DNA of 64,000 nt from Lysinibacillus sphaericus (lineage in GTDB: Bacteria > Bacillota > Bacilli > Bacillales_A > Planococcaceae), in contig NZ_CP015224.1 in assembly GCF_001629735.1 (NCBI RefSeq), positions 4,092,001 through 4,156,000 on the forward strand. Reading direction: 5' to 3'. Positions 47,302 to 56,529 of this stretch are shown piece after piece. The first letter of the stretch is position 1, and each line of letters begins with the position of its first letter. The position numbers were made by a program, and so were the translations under genes. A model generated the notes under the pieces. That model searched no databases. It had not been told where the DNA came from and worked only from the letters and a program-made list of their open reading frames with translations.

Positions 47302-47880
47302 CTAATGTTGTTCTACTCCTAAAAAGTTTAAGATATTTGTGTGTGCTTGAAAGTAGCTAGATGGACAAAAATGGGAATTATAAGTATCCATAAAACCATG
47401 CTGTCCGTGATATTGCTTTGTTTGAACATTTGATTTATGTTCGAGTACATTTTTTATTGCATTCACATCAAAGCTACTTTCACAGCTTGGTAGAATGACC
47501 AAGGTTGGACAAGATGGTTGGACGTCTAGGAATTGGCGTATACGTGAGCCATAAACACAAATAACTCGATGTAGGGGGAGCGTTGATAATCGCCAGGCTA
47601 ATGTAGCACCTACACTATATCCAATTAGCACTACCTCTTCATATTTTTCACATGCCTCTAGTAGGTTTTTTGATAGCATCTCAAGAGGTGCGTCAAAGCC
47701 GACTGTATGGAAGAAAAAATCATAAGCTTGTTGTTCCTGTTTATATGAGAAGGATTTTCCTTCTGGATAAAGCAAAACACAGCAAACGGAGGTATGTTCA
47801 TCACGGTAGGCTTCGGCTTGTTCTTTTATAAATTGATTGATGCCATATATTTCATGTAAAATAAATATTTTTCTTTTCAT
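47302..47880 (-). CDS. dienelactone hydrolase-like alpha/beta hydrolase
   Basis: A 192-residue alpha/beta hydrolase started at ATG 47880 behind AGAGGTC (an in-frame ATG 12 codons earlier has no RBS). The nucleophile elbow GYSVGA carries Ser, and His in the C-terminal GQHGFMD is the base. Dienelactone hydrolases normally have Cys at the elbow. It lies 12 bases upstream of the ABC-LytTR gene, so they are probably cotranscribed. Substrate unknown. Confidence 0.82.
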   Translation of the reverse strand: MKRKIFILHEIYGINQFIKEQAEAYRDEHTSVCCVLLYPEGKSFSYKQEQQAYDFFFHTVGFDAPLEMLSKNLLEACEKYEEVVLIGYSVGATLAWRLSTLPLHRVICVYGSRIRQFLDVQPSCPTLVILPSCESSFDVNAIKNVLEHKSNVQTKQYHGQHGFMDTYNSHFCPSSYFQAHTNILNFLGVEQH

Positions 47881-47974
47881 GACGACCTCTTTTGGTTTTT
47901 TCCAATAGTGTATCAAAAACTAGCGTTTACGTATATTTTAGTAATTTATGGATTGAGGTTTATTTTAGCTAGAA

Positions 47975-48004
47975 TAAAAAAAGCTGTTCGAACACTCGAA
48001 CAGC
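47975..48004 (-). terminator. terminator after the SLH protein gene
   Basis: On the minus strand GCTGTTCGA and TCGAACAGC pair across a short loop, with seven T after it. Confidence 0.9.
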
Positions 48005-48012
48005 ATGAAGGA

Positions 48013-50124
48013 TTATTTAAGGGTAAATAATTTGTAGAGTACCGATGTAGCATCAGCGCGTGATAAAGTGCTTTGTGGTTGAAACAATTGTTGTTTGTTA
48101 CCTGTAAAAATTCCAGCTTGCTGCAAAATATAAATCGCTTCCTTTGCAGGAGGAGAAATAGCAGCATCATCCTTAAATAATTGTTGAGTATGATGGTTAG
48201 GCAAGTCCATTTCAGTTAATTTTATAAAATGATATAGAATTACAGCAGCATCCTCTCTTGTAATAGGCTTATGAGGATTAAACATTTCATTGGATGAATT
48301 GATTAGCTTCTTTTCATATGCCCAACCAATAGCATCCTCAAAATAATCGCCTGTTTTTACATCGGAAAAGGGAGCTTTGGATGTTGAATTTATTTTTTGT
48401 GCACGACTGAGGACAGTTATAAATTGTGCTCTAGTCATGGGAGCATTTGGATTAAATTGATCCTTAGCTACACCATTCAATAAATGCTTATTTGCTAGTT
48501 CCTCAATGGCTGTTTGTGCCCAATGACCTTGTATATCTAAAAATAAACTTTTATATGGACTACCAAATGTAAAAGCAGTAACGGTACCGCTGACCTCATG
48601 TGCGGCAAGTAAAGTTGGAAGCCCTGTAGTACTAGCTGAAGCAGGAATGAAAGCTAAACCTTCTGGTGATACATCTCCCTTAATATCTTCACCAAAATCT
48701 CTTTTATTTATATATTGAACAAATGATGGTGAATTAGGGTTTGTAATATCATACATCATGATGCCACCAACCCGTTCTATACCAATAAAGGCATACATGC
48801 GATCACCGATTTGTCCAATTTTCACATCCTCAGGCTCAGGGCCCTTTTTACCGCTGCGATTATCAAGCTTTGTATTATTATTGGAAGCATTGAAGTAGTC
48901 AGGTAATGAATGGGCAATAATCTTTTCAAAATCACTACCACTATCAAATACTTGAGTCATTGATTCTGCTTCATAGATAGAGAAAGATCGACCTCCAAAG
49001 CTATACATTTTTTCAGGTTGTAAGCCATCATAGTCTGAGGTATCAAAAAGCACAACTTCATTGCCTCTTAGTTCCATTTCAAGTTCGTTTACATAGCCTT
49101 TCCAATCACGTGAGTCACCCTCGTTTGCTGTCACTAAATAGGTTTTACCGTTCACTTCATACGAAGAAATCCCATCAGGCATATAGATGCCGTAAAGATT
49201 ATCAGGAATGATTTCAATTTTTTTATCTTTCATGAAATCAAGCGCATTTTCTTTCTTACGATGATCCTTAAAACCTAGTGATTGCACATTTTTCCATTCA
49301 CCTGATGTAAGATCTAGCGTAGCGATTGCATTTGCCTCCTGTAAGGTAACATAGGCTGTATTACCTTTTTTATTGACAGCAATATACTCAGGTTCGAAAT
49401 CTACAGAAGGATTCGTCTTTTTCTTTAAAACGATACCTTTAGCAACAAGCTCCTCACGTTGAGAATCTAAAGCCTCGAAATTAATATCCTTTACCGTTGC
49501 TTTAGTAATGTCAGTTGGTAGCTCGATAATACTAACACTGCCTTCTGGATCAACGGCTTTCTCATAACCCTCACGAGGCTCTCCTTCATTTGCTACAAGT
49601 ACCTTTTTCCCGTCAGGTGTAAAGGTGATCATATCGGGCTGTTTACCAGCTTCTACAATATGAAGAATATTACCGTTGTAATCTAAAAATACTGCTAATC
49701 CATTGTCATTATAGTCTCCAGCTTGAACAGCGGCAGCTATCAAATCGGAATCGGTGTTAATACTAATACTTGTCACATCTCCATAAGAGAAGTTTGGTTT
49801 GATTTCTTTTAAACCTTTTTCAAGATTGACCGTTTTCTCGACCTTTACGGCAGAGTAGGAAGAGCTTTTTGGTAAAGGGACGATTTCAATTTGCTTTGTT
49901 GTCCCATTGATTACATAGTATTTGTAATTGTCCGCATTGTAGGCAACAATTTCTGTGGCCCCTCCATCTTCATTTTTCACGCCAGAATCATAGCGAGAGG
50001 AGACATTTAAGTTAAGTTCAGGTGGTAACTCTTCTACCGCATAGGATTGATTTTCTCCTATTAAAAGAGTAGCCATAGCTAAGGAACAGCCTGCTGCTAG
50101 GGCAGCTAATTTTTTATACTTCAT
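48013..50124 (-). CDS. SLH-anchored surface protein with choice-of-anchor I domain
   Basis: A 703-residue exported protein. Residues 1-30 are a Sec signal peptide (KKLAALAAGCSLAMATLLIG..SYA). Residues about 35-510 form a beta-propeller-like choice-of-anchor I domain (QPDMITFTPDGKKVLVANEGEPREGY, MPDGISSYEVNGKTYLVTANEGDSRDW, PEGLAFIPA), seen in secreted alkaline-phosphatase-like proteins. Three SLH repeats (about 525-700; DIQGHWAQTAIEELANK, NPNAPMTRAQFITVLSRA, FKDDAAISPPAKEAIYIL) bind pyruvylated secondary cell-wall polymer. Enzymatic activity is uncertain. Monocistronic. Confidence 0.9.
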   Translation of the reverse strand: MKYKKLAALAAGCSLAMATLLIGENQSYAVEELPPELNLNVSSRYDSGVKNEDGGATEIVAYNADNYKYYVINGTTKQIEIVPLPKSSSYSAVKVEKTVNLEKGLKEIKPNFSYGDVTSISINTDSDLIAAAVQAGDYNDNGLAVFLDYNGNILHIVEAGKQPDMITFTPDGKKVLVANEGEPREGYEKAVDPEGSVSIIELPTDITKATVKDINFEALDSQREELVAKGIVLKKKTNPSVDFEPEYIAVNKKGNTAYVTLQEANAIATLDLTSGEWKNVQSLGFKDHRKKENALDFMKDKKIEIIPDNLYGIYMPDGISSYEVNGKTYLVTANEGDSRDWKGYVNELEMELRGNEVVLFDTSDYDGLQPEKMYSFGGRSFSIYEAESMTQVFDSGSDFEKIIAHSLPDYFNASNNNTKLDNRSGKKGPEPEDVKIGQIGDRMYAFIGIERVGGIMMYDITNPNSPSFVQYINKRDFGEDIKGDVSPEGLAFIPASASTTGLPTLLAAHEVSGTVTAFTFGSPYKSLFLDIQGHWAQTAIEELANKHLLNGVAKDQFNPNAPMTRAQFITVLSRAQKINSTSKAPFSDVKTGDYFEDAIGWAYEKKLINSSNEMFNPHKPITREDAAVILYHFIKLTEMDLPNHHTQQLFKDDAAISPPAKEAIYILQQAGIFTGNKQQLFQPQSTLSRADATSVLYKLFTLK

Positions 50125-50244
50125 ACATATTAAACCTCCATTAAATGTTAGTTTAAGAGTACATGCTCAATGTAAATACCGTATAAAGATTATTTAAAGA
50201 ATAGTAAGAATTGACAACATAGCTTCCAAAATGGGAAGTTTTAC

Positions 50245-50272
50245 TTGATAATGATTATCATTATCGTATAAT
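50245..50272 (+). promoter_or_regulatory. Fur box overlapping a sigma-A promoter
   Basis: GATAATGATTATCATTATC (50247-50265) is the full 19-bp Fur consensus. It sits between TTGATA (50245-50250) and TATAAT (50267-50272), so Fur with iron must block RNA polymerase. It drives the ferredoxin-NADP reductase gene. Confidence 0.92.
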
Positions 50273-50395
50273 AAGGGAGTAAGAAGTAGTAAGTATTTCT
50301 ATAAGATGAAAATACAGTAGGGTTTTGTAGTTATGTTGTTACCACGGCCCAATTGTTGAGATAGGAAATAACATAAATGAAAGGTGTGCTACGAT

Positions 50396-51445
50396 TTGTT
50401 TGAACAAGAAATGTATGATGTAACGATCATTGGTGGAGGACCGGCAGGATTATATTCTAGCTTTTATTGTGGCTTACGTGAAATGAAGACGAAGCTAATT
50501 GAATCACAGCCACAGCTCGGGGGTAAAATCCATGTTTACCCGGAGAAAATGATTTGGGACATTGGGGGCGTTACGCCAATTTCAGGTGGCCAACTAATTA
50601 AGCAGTTAGTGGAGCAGGCCTTAACATTTAATCCCTCTATTTACACAGATGAAAAGGTATTATCAATTGCCAAAAACGACGAGGGGATTTTCGTTATTAC
50701 AGCTGAGTCTGGGAATATTCATTATTCAAAAACGGTCATAGTTGCTATTGGTGGGGGTATCCTTAATCCTCAAAAAATAGAGATTGAGGGAGCAGAACGG
50801 TTTGAGGTATCTAATTTAAACTACACCATCAAATCCTATGAAAAATTTAAAAACAAAGCGGTTATCATTTCAGGTGGCGGTAATACCGCTGTAGATTGGG
50901 CATTAGAGTTAATGGAAGTAGCGTCAAAGGTATATTTAACCTATCGAAAAGATCAATTGTCTGCACATGAGGCTCAAATTACGGAGCTAACGAATAGTGC
51001 CATTGAATGTCATTATAATTCAGAAATTACGAAATTAATTGCGGATGATCAAGAAGGAATGATTAAAGCGATTGCTTTAACGAATCATGAAACAGGTACT
51101 ATAACGGAAATTCCTATCGATGAAGTTGTTATCAGTCATGGCTATGTACGCGATAAGGAACTATTAGATAATAGTCCATTAGCAATTGAACGTAAAAACG
51201 ATTATTTCATTGCTGGTACTATAAATAGTGAATCCTCTATTCCGGGACTTTATGCGGCAGGAGATATTTTGCACCATGATGGCAAAATCCATTTAATTGC
51301 AGCAGCTTTTCATGATGCATTGCACGCAGTGAATAGTGCGAAAAAATATATTCAGCCCGATGCTTCTGATGGCGGTATTGTCTCTTCCCATAATGATATT
51401 TTTAAACAACGTAATCGCAAGCTATTACAGGAAAGCTTAAAATAA
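50396..51445 (+). CDS. ferredoxin/flavodoxin-NADP reductase, thioredoxin-reductase-like type (YcgT/YumC family)
   Basis: A 349-residue flavoenzyme: FAD motif VTIIGGGPAGLYSSFYCG, ESQPQLGGK, NADP motif VIISGGGNTAVDWALELM and the C-terminal GLYAAGDI, without the CxxC redox pair of thioredoxin reductase. The start is TTG 50396, 9 bases after GAAAGGTG; a GTG at 50384 lies inside that RBS. The Fur box upstream fits the iron-regulated paralogue YcgT rather than housekeeping YumC. It probably supplies electrons for iron release or haem/siderophore handling. Confidence 0.9.
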   Translation: MFEQEMYDVTIIGGGPAGLYSSFYCGLREMKTKLIESQPQLGGKIHVYPEKMIWDIGGVTPISGGQLIKQLVEQALTFNPSIYTDEKVLSIAKNDEGIFVITAESGNIHYSKTVIVAIGGGILNPQKIEIEGAERFEVSNLNYTIKSYEKFKNKAVIISGGGNTAVDWALELMEVASKVYLTYRKDQLSAHEAQITELTNSAIECHYNSEITKLIADDQEGMIKAIALTNHETGTITEIPIDEVVISHGYVRDKELLDNSPLAIERKNDYFIAGTINSESSIPGLYAAGDILHHDGKIHLIAAAFHDALHAVNSAKKYIQPDASDGGIVSSHNDIFKQRNRKLLQESLK

Positions 51446-51513
51446 TTAATCTTAGGAGCACTCGATGTATTTTAGGTGTTCCTTTCGTATTGTTTTAAGA
51501 GCATGATAAGGGA

Positions 51514-52311
51514 ATGGAGATAGTAGGCATAGAAGAAATGTTAGAATTTTATTCAATGGCACCTTTAACATGTCTGTCTGTCACTACTGACCATATTTCT
51601 TCTGAGACGGTTACTAACAGGACAGTGGAAAATGTCGCTAGACTAATCTTCCCAGTCAAAGGTATAGGTGACATAAAAATAGAAGGTACTAATTATCGCT
51701 TAAAAAAAGGAAGGATCCTCCATGTTGGTCCCGATTTTCCCATTCAAAACATGGCCGTAAGGGATACCAAATTAGAATATGTAGTGATTTACTTCCAACT
51801 ATTTGATGGACATGTAAAATTTCCGCTTTATAATAGTCATTTTGTTATACAGGTAGGAGAGCACATGAAATGGATGAACATGGTGCAGCAATTAGTTGAA
51901 ATGAGTCATAAGGGCAGTCATTTATCACTTATTCAATCCAAAGCTCTCTTTTTAAATATATGAGAGGAAATGATTGTATTGATGAAGTTGAAAGACTATC
52001 ACATAGCATCCATCTTGACGTATATACAAGAAAACTTTACAAAGAATATTACTGTGAGCGATATAGCGAATGAATGTAATTGGGACCGTAGAAAATTGAG
52101 CTATGTGTTTGAAAAAAGAATGGGTGTCAGTCCACATGTTTATTTAACCGATTTACGTATTCAAAAATCGAAAATGCTATTAAGGTCGCCTGATTTATCT
52201 ATAAAGGAAATAGCTAAGCGAGTAGGTTACACAGATTATTTTTATTTTAGTCGTGTATTTAAAAAAGTGACAGGTTTATCACCGAGCATTTTCCGTAAAC
52301 ATATGAATTAA
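51514..52311 (+). pseudogene. AraC-family regulator split by an in-frame TGA
   Basis: Two frame-1 segments, 51514-51963 (149 residues, cupin-like sensor half) and 51970-52311 (113 residues, AraC HTH: ITVSDIANECNWDRRKLSYVFEKRMGVSPHVYL and IKEIAKRVGYTDYFYFSRVFKKVTGLSPS), are separated only by TGA 51961-51963. Joined they give about 266 residues, the usual length of AraC proteins. AGAGGA next to the stop could allow re-initiation to make a free HTH half. The gene follows a Fur-regulated reductase, so it may have been an iron regulator like Btr. The true N-terminal start is unclear. Confidence 0.78.
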
Positions 52312-52313
52312 CA

Positions 52314-52352
52314 AACACTCGATGAAATAATTACATTCATTGGGTGTTTTTT
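52314..52352 (+). terminator. terminator after the araC-like gene
   Basis: AACACTCGATGAA and TTCATTGGGTGTT pair completely (with G-T wobbles), followed by T residues. Confidence 0.88.
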
Positions 52353-52424
52353 GTATAAAACGAACATAGCTTTCTCCTTTTTGGACAACATAAGAAGAAA
52401 TACTGACATGGTGGGGTGATGATC

Positions 52425-53933
52425 ATGAAAATAGAGAGGTCGTCAGAATGGGTAGAAGGTTTTATCAATCGCGTCAATGATCTTGAACAATGGCAGAGCT
52501 GGTCATTATATAAGATGAACTATGATATTGTAAAAATGAGATTAATCCCTGATTTCACAGGATTACAAGCTACAAAGTATTTACCTAATTTAAAACCTCT
52601 TGCACATCAGCTAGAAGCAGCTGAAACAGTCATTCAGCGCATGAATGGAAAAGCCATTTTAGCAGATGAAGTAGGTTTAGGTAAAACCATTGAAGCTGGT
52701 TTGATTTTAAAGGAGTATCTTTTAAGGGGTCTTGTAAAAAAAGCGTTAATATTAGCGCCGGCTTCTCTGATTAATCAATGGATTGAAGAGTTAAACTTAA
52801 AATTTCATATACCTGCTATCGCTTATAAAAAAAATTGTCCAATAGAGCGCTATGACGTCATAATCATGAGTATGGATACAGCGAAAAAAAGCCCTCATAG
52901 GGAACGTATTTATGAGCAGGATTACGATATGATTATTATTGATGAGGCCCATAAATTAAAAAATAATAAAACACAAATTTATGAGTTCGTCCAAGGATTA
53001 AAGAAAAAGTTTTGCTTATTATTAACTGCTACTCCTATACAAAATGATGTTTTCGAATTATATTATTTAATTTCCTTATTAAAACCAGGACATTTAGGAA
53101 GCTACGATACCTTCCAATCAGCCTTTTCAGCCAGTAAGCATCATCTAGAGCATGATGATTATTTGAAAGAATTGGTCAACCAGGTGATGGTGAGAAATCG
53201 AAGAGAAGATACAGGTATTGAATGGACCAATCGTTGCGTTCAAATTGTACCGATTACATTTACGGAAGAAGAAAGAGCCGTTTATGATCTCCTTGGCTCA
53301 CTTGAAAACAAAGGATCTTTTGCGTTAATTACGTTGCAGAAGGAAATGTGCAGTAGCAAGGAAGCTACAGCATTAACAATAACAAATATGCTGAAGGAGC
53401 ATGGACAATCACAAGAAATGGAAGACATTTTAGCCAAATTAATGGCCTTAGAAGTGAATTCTAAAGCAGAAAAAACAATTGAGATTATTGAACAGGCGAA
53501 GGATAAGGTTATTATTTTTACAGAGTATCGTGCAACTCAAATCTACTTACAATGGTATTTACATTCTAAAGGAATTTCGAGTGTGCTGTTTAACGGTAAA
53601 TTTAATAAAAGTAAACGAGATTATATGAAGCATTTATTTAAAGAAAGAGCACAAGTACTCATTGCCACAGAGGCTGGTGGGGAGGGGATAAATCTCCAAT
53701 TTTGTCATCATGTCATCAATTATGATTTACCATGGAATCCTATGAAGCTAGAGCAACGAATTGGTCGTGTCCATCGTTTGGGACAGGAGCATGATGTTCA
53801 CATATATAATCTTGCTATTGAAGATACCATTGAAGAAAAAATCTTGGAATTACTTCATACCAAAATCGATGTGTTTGAAAAAGTGGTTGGTGATTTAGAT
53901 GCCATTTTAACAAACTTAAAAAAATCAGTGTGA
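52425..53933 (+). CDS. SNF2-family helicase, YqhH-like
   Basis: A 502-residue SWI2/SNF2 ATPase. Motif I LADEVGLGKTIEAG (about 72-85), DEAH box IIIDEAHKLKN, motif III LLTATPIQND, and in the second RecA domain ATEAGGEGINLQ and EQRIGRVHRLGQ are intact. There is no accessory DNA-binding domain. Followed 16 bases later by the YqhG-like gene, as in B. subtilis yqhH-yqhG, though the gcvT neighbourhood usual there is absent. The role is unknown; chromatin-like or RNA polymerase remodelling is possible. The start ATG 52425 follows GTGGGG. Confidence 0.88.
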   Translation: MKIERSSEWVEGFINRVNDLEQWQSWSLYKMNYDIVKMRLIPDFTGLQATKYLPNLKPLAHQLEAAETVIQRMNGKAILADEVGLGKTIEAGLILKEYLLRGLVKKALILAPASLINQWIEELNLKFHIPAIAYKKNCPIERYDVIIMSMDTAKKSPHRERIYEQDYDMIIIDEAHKLKNNKTQIYEFVQGLKKKFCLLLTATPIQNDVFELYYLISLLKPGHLGSYDTFQSAFSASKHHLEHDDYLKELVNQVMVRNRREDTGIEWTNRCVQIVPITFTEEERAVYDLLGSLENKGSFALITLQKEMCSSKEATALTITNMLKEHGQSQEMEDILAKLMALEVNSKAEKTIEIIEQAKDKVIIFTEYRATQIYLQWYLHSKGISSVLFNGKFNKSKRDYMKHLFKERAQVLIATEAGGEGINLQFCHHVINYDLPWNPMKLEQRIGRVHRLGQEHDVHIYNLAIEDTIEEKILELLHTKIDVFEKVVGDLDAILTNLKKSV

Positions 53934-53949
53934 GGTAAGGAGGGAAACT

Positions 53950-54729
53950 ATGTATCCGCAGCAAGTTCATGAGTATTTAAAGGGATTTTTCTCCGAAAAT
54001 GACTGCCCTATTTTAGGGGAAGAGGAACATTCTTTGACCGTGCAGTTGACGGTAGATATTGATAAAAGAATTATGAATAGACCATTTTATTGGCAATATA
54101 TAGAGGCCACTAATAGTGAGCCAAACCCTGCTCAGGTGACCTTTATTACAGATCAGACAGCTATGGCTGGTAACTTATTTGGTGAGGTTATTCATTATGG
54201 CTCACCACGGTTAAATCAGCTTTTTCATGCGACAGGAGAACTAGGTGCCTATGTTCAATTATTTGAAAAAGTTGATCATGGAATGGGGCAGGTTATCCTA
54301 ACACCATGGCTAGGTGTTAACTTTAAAGTCTCCTATTGCTGTGATCGGACAAAAGAAATGATGTACTCATTTGGTATTAACTTGTTAACGGGTGTTATCA
54401 AGGAGGATTTTCATGAAACGATTTATGCCTCAGATTTTGACACCGAACCAGCAGAGAACGTTTTTCATGTGCAATATATTATTAAACCAGCACGTGCACT
54501 TGAAAGATTAAATGCAGCGGTGGATTCCATTATTGAAAAGGATGATCACTCGTGGGCCATTGAAGCGCAAAAAAGATGGCAACGTGATCAACGAGTATTG
54601 GATTATTTTTATGAGGATGTAGAGGATAAACCCGAATGTTATGAAATTGAAAGAAAAGCATTAGAGGAGCAATACGAATCTAAAATTAAAATTGACATTA
54701 TTAATGGAGGATTATTCTACCTCTTTTAA
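53950..54729 (+). CDS. YqhG-like protein
   Basis: A 259-residue soluble protein with the YqhG layout: N-terminal VHEYLKGFFSENDCPIL, LTVQLTVDIDKRIMNRPFYWQYIEAT near residue 27, and GQVILTPWLGVNFKVSY near 112, then a charged helical C-terminus. Function unknown. It forms a two-gene unit with the SNF2 helicase upstream (RBS AGGAGGG) ending in the terminator at 54733. A functional link to the helicase is inferred from conserved pairing. Confidence 0.85.
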   Translation: MYPQQVHEYLKGFFSENDCPILGEEEHSLTVQLTVDIDKRIMNRPFYWQYIEATNSEPNPAQVTFITDQTAMAGNLFGEVIHYGSPRLNQLFHATGELGAYVQLFEKVDHGMGQVILTPWLGVNFKVSYCCDRTKEMMYSFGINLLTGVIKEDFHETIYASDFDTEPAENVFHVQYIIKPARALERLNAAVDSIIEKDDHSWAIEAQKRWQRDQRVLDYFYEDVEDKPECYEIERKALEEQYESKIKIDIINGGLFYLF

Positions 54730-54732
54730 AGG

Positions 54733-54765
54733 TGGAGCTGTCCCAATTAGACAGCTCCATTTTTT
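54733..54765. terminator. terminator after yqhG-like gene
   Basis: TGGAGCTGTC and GACAGCTCCA form a 10-bp perfect stem with six T following. Confidence 0.92.
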
Positions 54766-55084
54766 AATTGTCTTCCACCAGACTTTGTAGCTGAGCCAAT
54801 TTATTGTCCCAAAACAAATGAAAGTATTGGAGCCAATCCTCAATTTCTTTTAAACGCTCACTATGCAACGTGTATATCTTTTCGCGGCCCTTTTTTTGAG
54901 CAGAAACAAGCTCTGCCTGTTCTAATATTTTTAAGTGCTTTACGACAGCTGTTCGACTAATTGCAAAATGCTCTGAAATATTAGAGATAGGTCTATCATT
55001 AGATGCAAGTAGCTTTAAAACATTTCTTCTTGTAGGATCTGCAATTGCTTGAAAAACATCATATTTCACTGCTTCTTGAATCAT
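54764..55084 (-). CDS. ArsR-family regulator
   Basis: A 106-residue winged-helix repressor (VFQAIADPTRRNVLKLLASNDRPISNISEHFAISRTAVVKHLKILEQAELV). It has no cysteine metal site, so it belongs to the non-metal ArsR group commonly paired with an AHSA1/SRPBCC protein. Its ATG overlaps the stop of the SRPBCC gene (TAATG), giving coupled translation. Probably autoregulates via the palindrome at 55535-55572. Confidence 0.9.
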   Translation of the reverse strand: MIQEAVKYDVFQAIADPTRRNVLKLLASNDRPISNISEHFAISRTAVVKHLKILEQAELVSAQKKGREKIYTLHSERLKEIEDWLQYFHLFWDNKLAQLQSLVEDN

Positions 55085-55506
55085 TAGGCTTCTGCAACTT
55101 CTTTTAATTTATGATGGATAATCATTGTCCAACCGCCATCCATTTTTGTGCGAATGGCCTCAGTAGCAGCGTTAGCTTTTGGAATAATATGTGAAGCTTC
55201 CTTCCAGCCACCATGTGTTAAAGTAAATTCTGTTTGTTCTCCGACTTCTTTTAGCTCAAAAGTAACGAACCAACCATCCTCATCCCAAGCAAATCTTAGA
55301 AAATGTGGCGCATCTACACGTTCAACTTTACAAGGTGAAGGACCAAACGGTGATTGAATCGTAAATTCATGTCCCTCAATAGGTTGAAAATTATTGGGCA
55401 TAAACCAAGAAGCAATTTTTTCTGCAGTTGCTACAGTGTCCCACACCTTTTCTATAGGTGCATTAAGTGTAATTGTTTTAACAATATCGGGTAATTTTCC
55501 GCTCAT
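55084..55506 (-). CDS. SRPBCC/AHSA1 family protein
   Basis: A 140-residue START-like ligand-binding protein (ITLNAPIEKVWDTVATAEKIASWFMPNNF at 10-38 and FELKEVGEQTEFTLTHGGW near 85-103). ATG 55506 follows AAAGGAG; the frame is open a further 19 codons without RBS and through the palindromic operator. Forms an operon with the ArsR gene. Ligand unknown. Confidence 0.9.
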   Translation of the reverse strand: MSGKLPDIVKTITLNAPIEKVWDTVATAEKIASWFMPNNFQPIEGHEFTIQSPFGPSPCKVERVDAPHFLRFAWDEDGWFVTFELKEVGEQTEFTLTHGGWKEASHIIPKANAATEAIRTKMDGGWTMIIHHKLKEVAEA

Positions 55507-55534
55507 GTGTAAATCTCCTTTATAGATAAAATGA

Positions 55535-55581
55535 AACCAATAGGTGTTACGAATATATAACACCTATTGGTTATATGTCAA
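55535..55581 (-). promoter_or_regulatory. 15-bp perfect palindrome overlapping the SRPBCC-arsR promoter
   Basis: AACCAATAGGTGTTA (55535-55549) and TAACACCTATTGGTT (55558-55572) are exact inverted repeats around 8 bases. On the minus strand TTGACA (55576-55581), an 18-base spacer and TATATT (55552-55557) form the promoter, so one arm fills the spacer. This is a classic repressor placement for the ArsR product. Confidence 0.8.
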
Positions 55582-55669
55582 GTCAAAATAAAAATTAGTA
55601 TCTTTCTGTAAGGAAGTACATATGCTACAATTATTTTTATAATTTTCTGACAAAAAGTGAGGGAGAGAA

Positions 55670-56308
55670 ATGGTGAACATCTCTGTTTTCTTAGTTATGT
55701 GCATTTTACTTATAATTTTACCTGGTCCAGATACAGCCATAGCGACAAAGAATACCTTGACTGTAAGTAGGAAAGGAGGCTTGCAGACTATTTTAGGGTC
55801 CTGTGGTGGTTTATTGATTCATACATGCGCAGCTGTCATTGGGCTATCCGCTATCATTGTGAAATCAGCTTATGTATTTGCCGCATTAAAGTATATTGGT
55901 GCAGTTTACTTATGTTATTTAGGTATTAAAACATTATGGACCTTACGGACAATTCGCGCACAATCAACCGAAGTGCAGAATGAAGCTAATATGGATCATA
56001 AATACTCGCATCAATCATGCTTTAAGCAGGGGTTCCTCACGAATGTCACGAATCCGAAGGTTGCTGTATTTTTCCTAACATTTCTTCCTCAATTTGTGGA
56101 TGGAACGGGTGGAACATTTCTACCATTTTTAATCATGGGATTAATCTATACAGCTTTAACGATGCTTTGGTTTGTATTTTATGTCTATCTGTTAGATCGC
56201 ATTAGTGCATTTATGAAAAGGCCAACTACTAAGGCAGTAATCGAAGGATTGACGGGTGCTGTATTAATTGGTTTCGGCATTAAATTAGCATTGGAAAAGG
56301 CCCACTAA
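55670..56308 (+). CDS. LysE/RhtB family exporter
   Basis: A 212-residue, six-helix amino acid exporter: LPGPDTAIATKNTLTVSRKGGLQTILGSCGGLLIHT near the N-terminus and GFLTNVTNPKVAVFFLTFLPQFVD in the middle are family signatures. Divergent from the SRPBCC-ArsR operon. RBS GGGAGAG close to ATG 55670. Substrate unknown. Confidence 0.88.
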   Translation: MVNISVFLVMCILLIILPGPDTAIATKNTLTVSRKGGLQTILGSCGGLLIHTCAAVIGLSAIIVKSAYVFAALKYIGAVYLCYLGIKTLWTLRTIRAQSTEVQNEANMDHKYSHQSCFKQGFLTNVTNPKVAVFFLTFLPQFVDGTGGTFLPFLIMGLIYTALTMLWFVFYVYLLDRISAFMKRPTTKAVIEGLTGAVLIGFGIKLALEKAH

Positions 56309-56313
56309 TAGTA

Positions 56314-56366
56314 AATACACCACTATATTTAGATGTGAAATCTAATGATACGTGGTGTATTTTTTG
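56314..56366 (+). terminator. terminator after lysE-like gene
   Basis: AATACACCAC and GTGGTGTATT pair, with an inner TTTAGAT/AATCTAA stem and a T tail. Confidence 0.85.
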
Positions 56367-56529
56367 TTGAAGAGGTCTTTGGGGAATAAAGGAATATCCT
56401 CTCGACTACAGTTGTAGGTTCAGTGCACTTAATTTTTGTAGAAGGATTACCATAGATGAAGAAGAATTAATTACTATAAGAGAATTTTGCTAAGTCTTTC
56501 ATCAAAAAGAATAAATGGGGAAGATGTTT

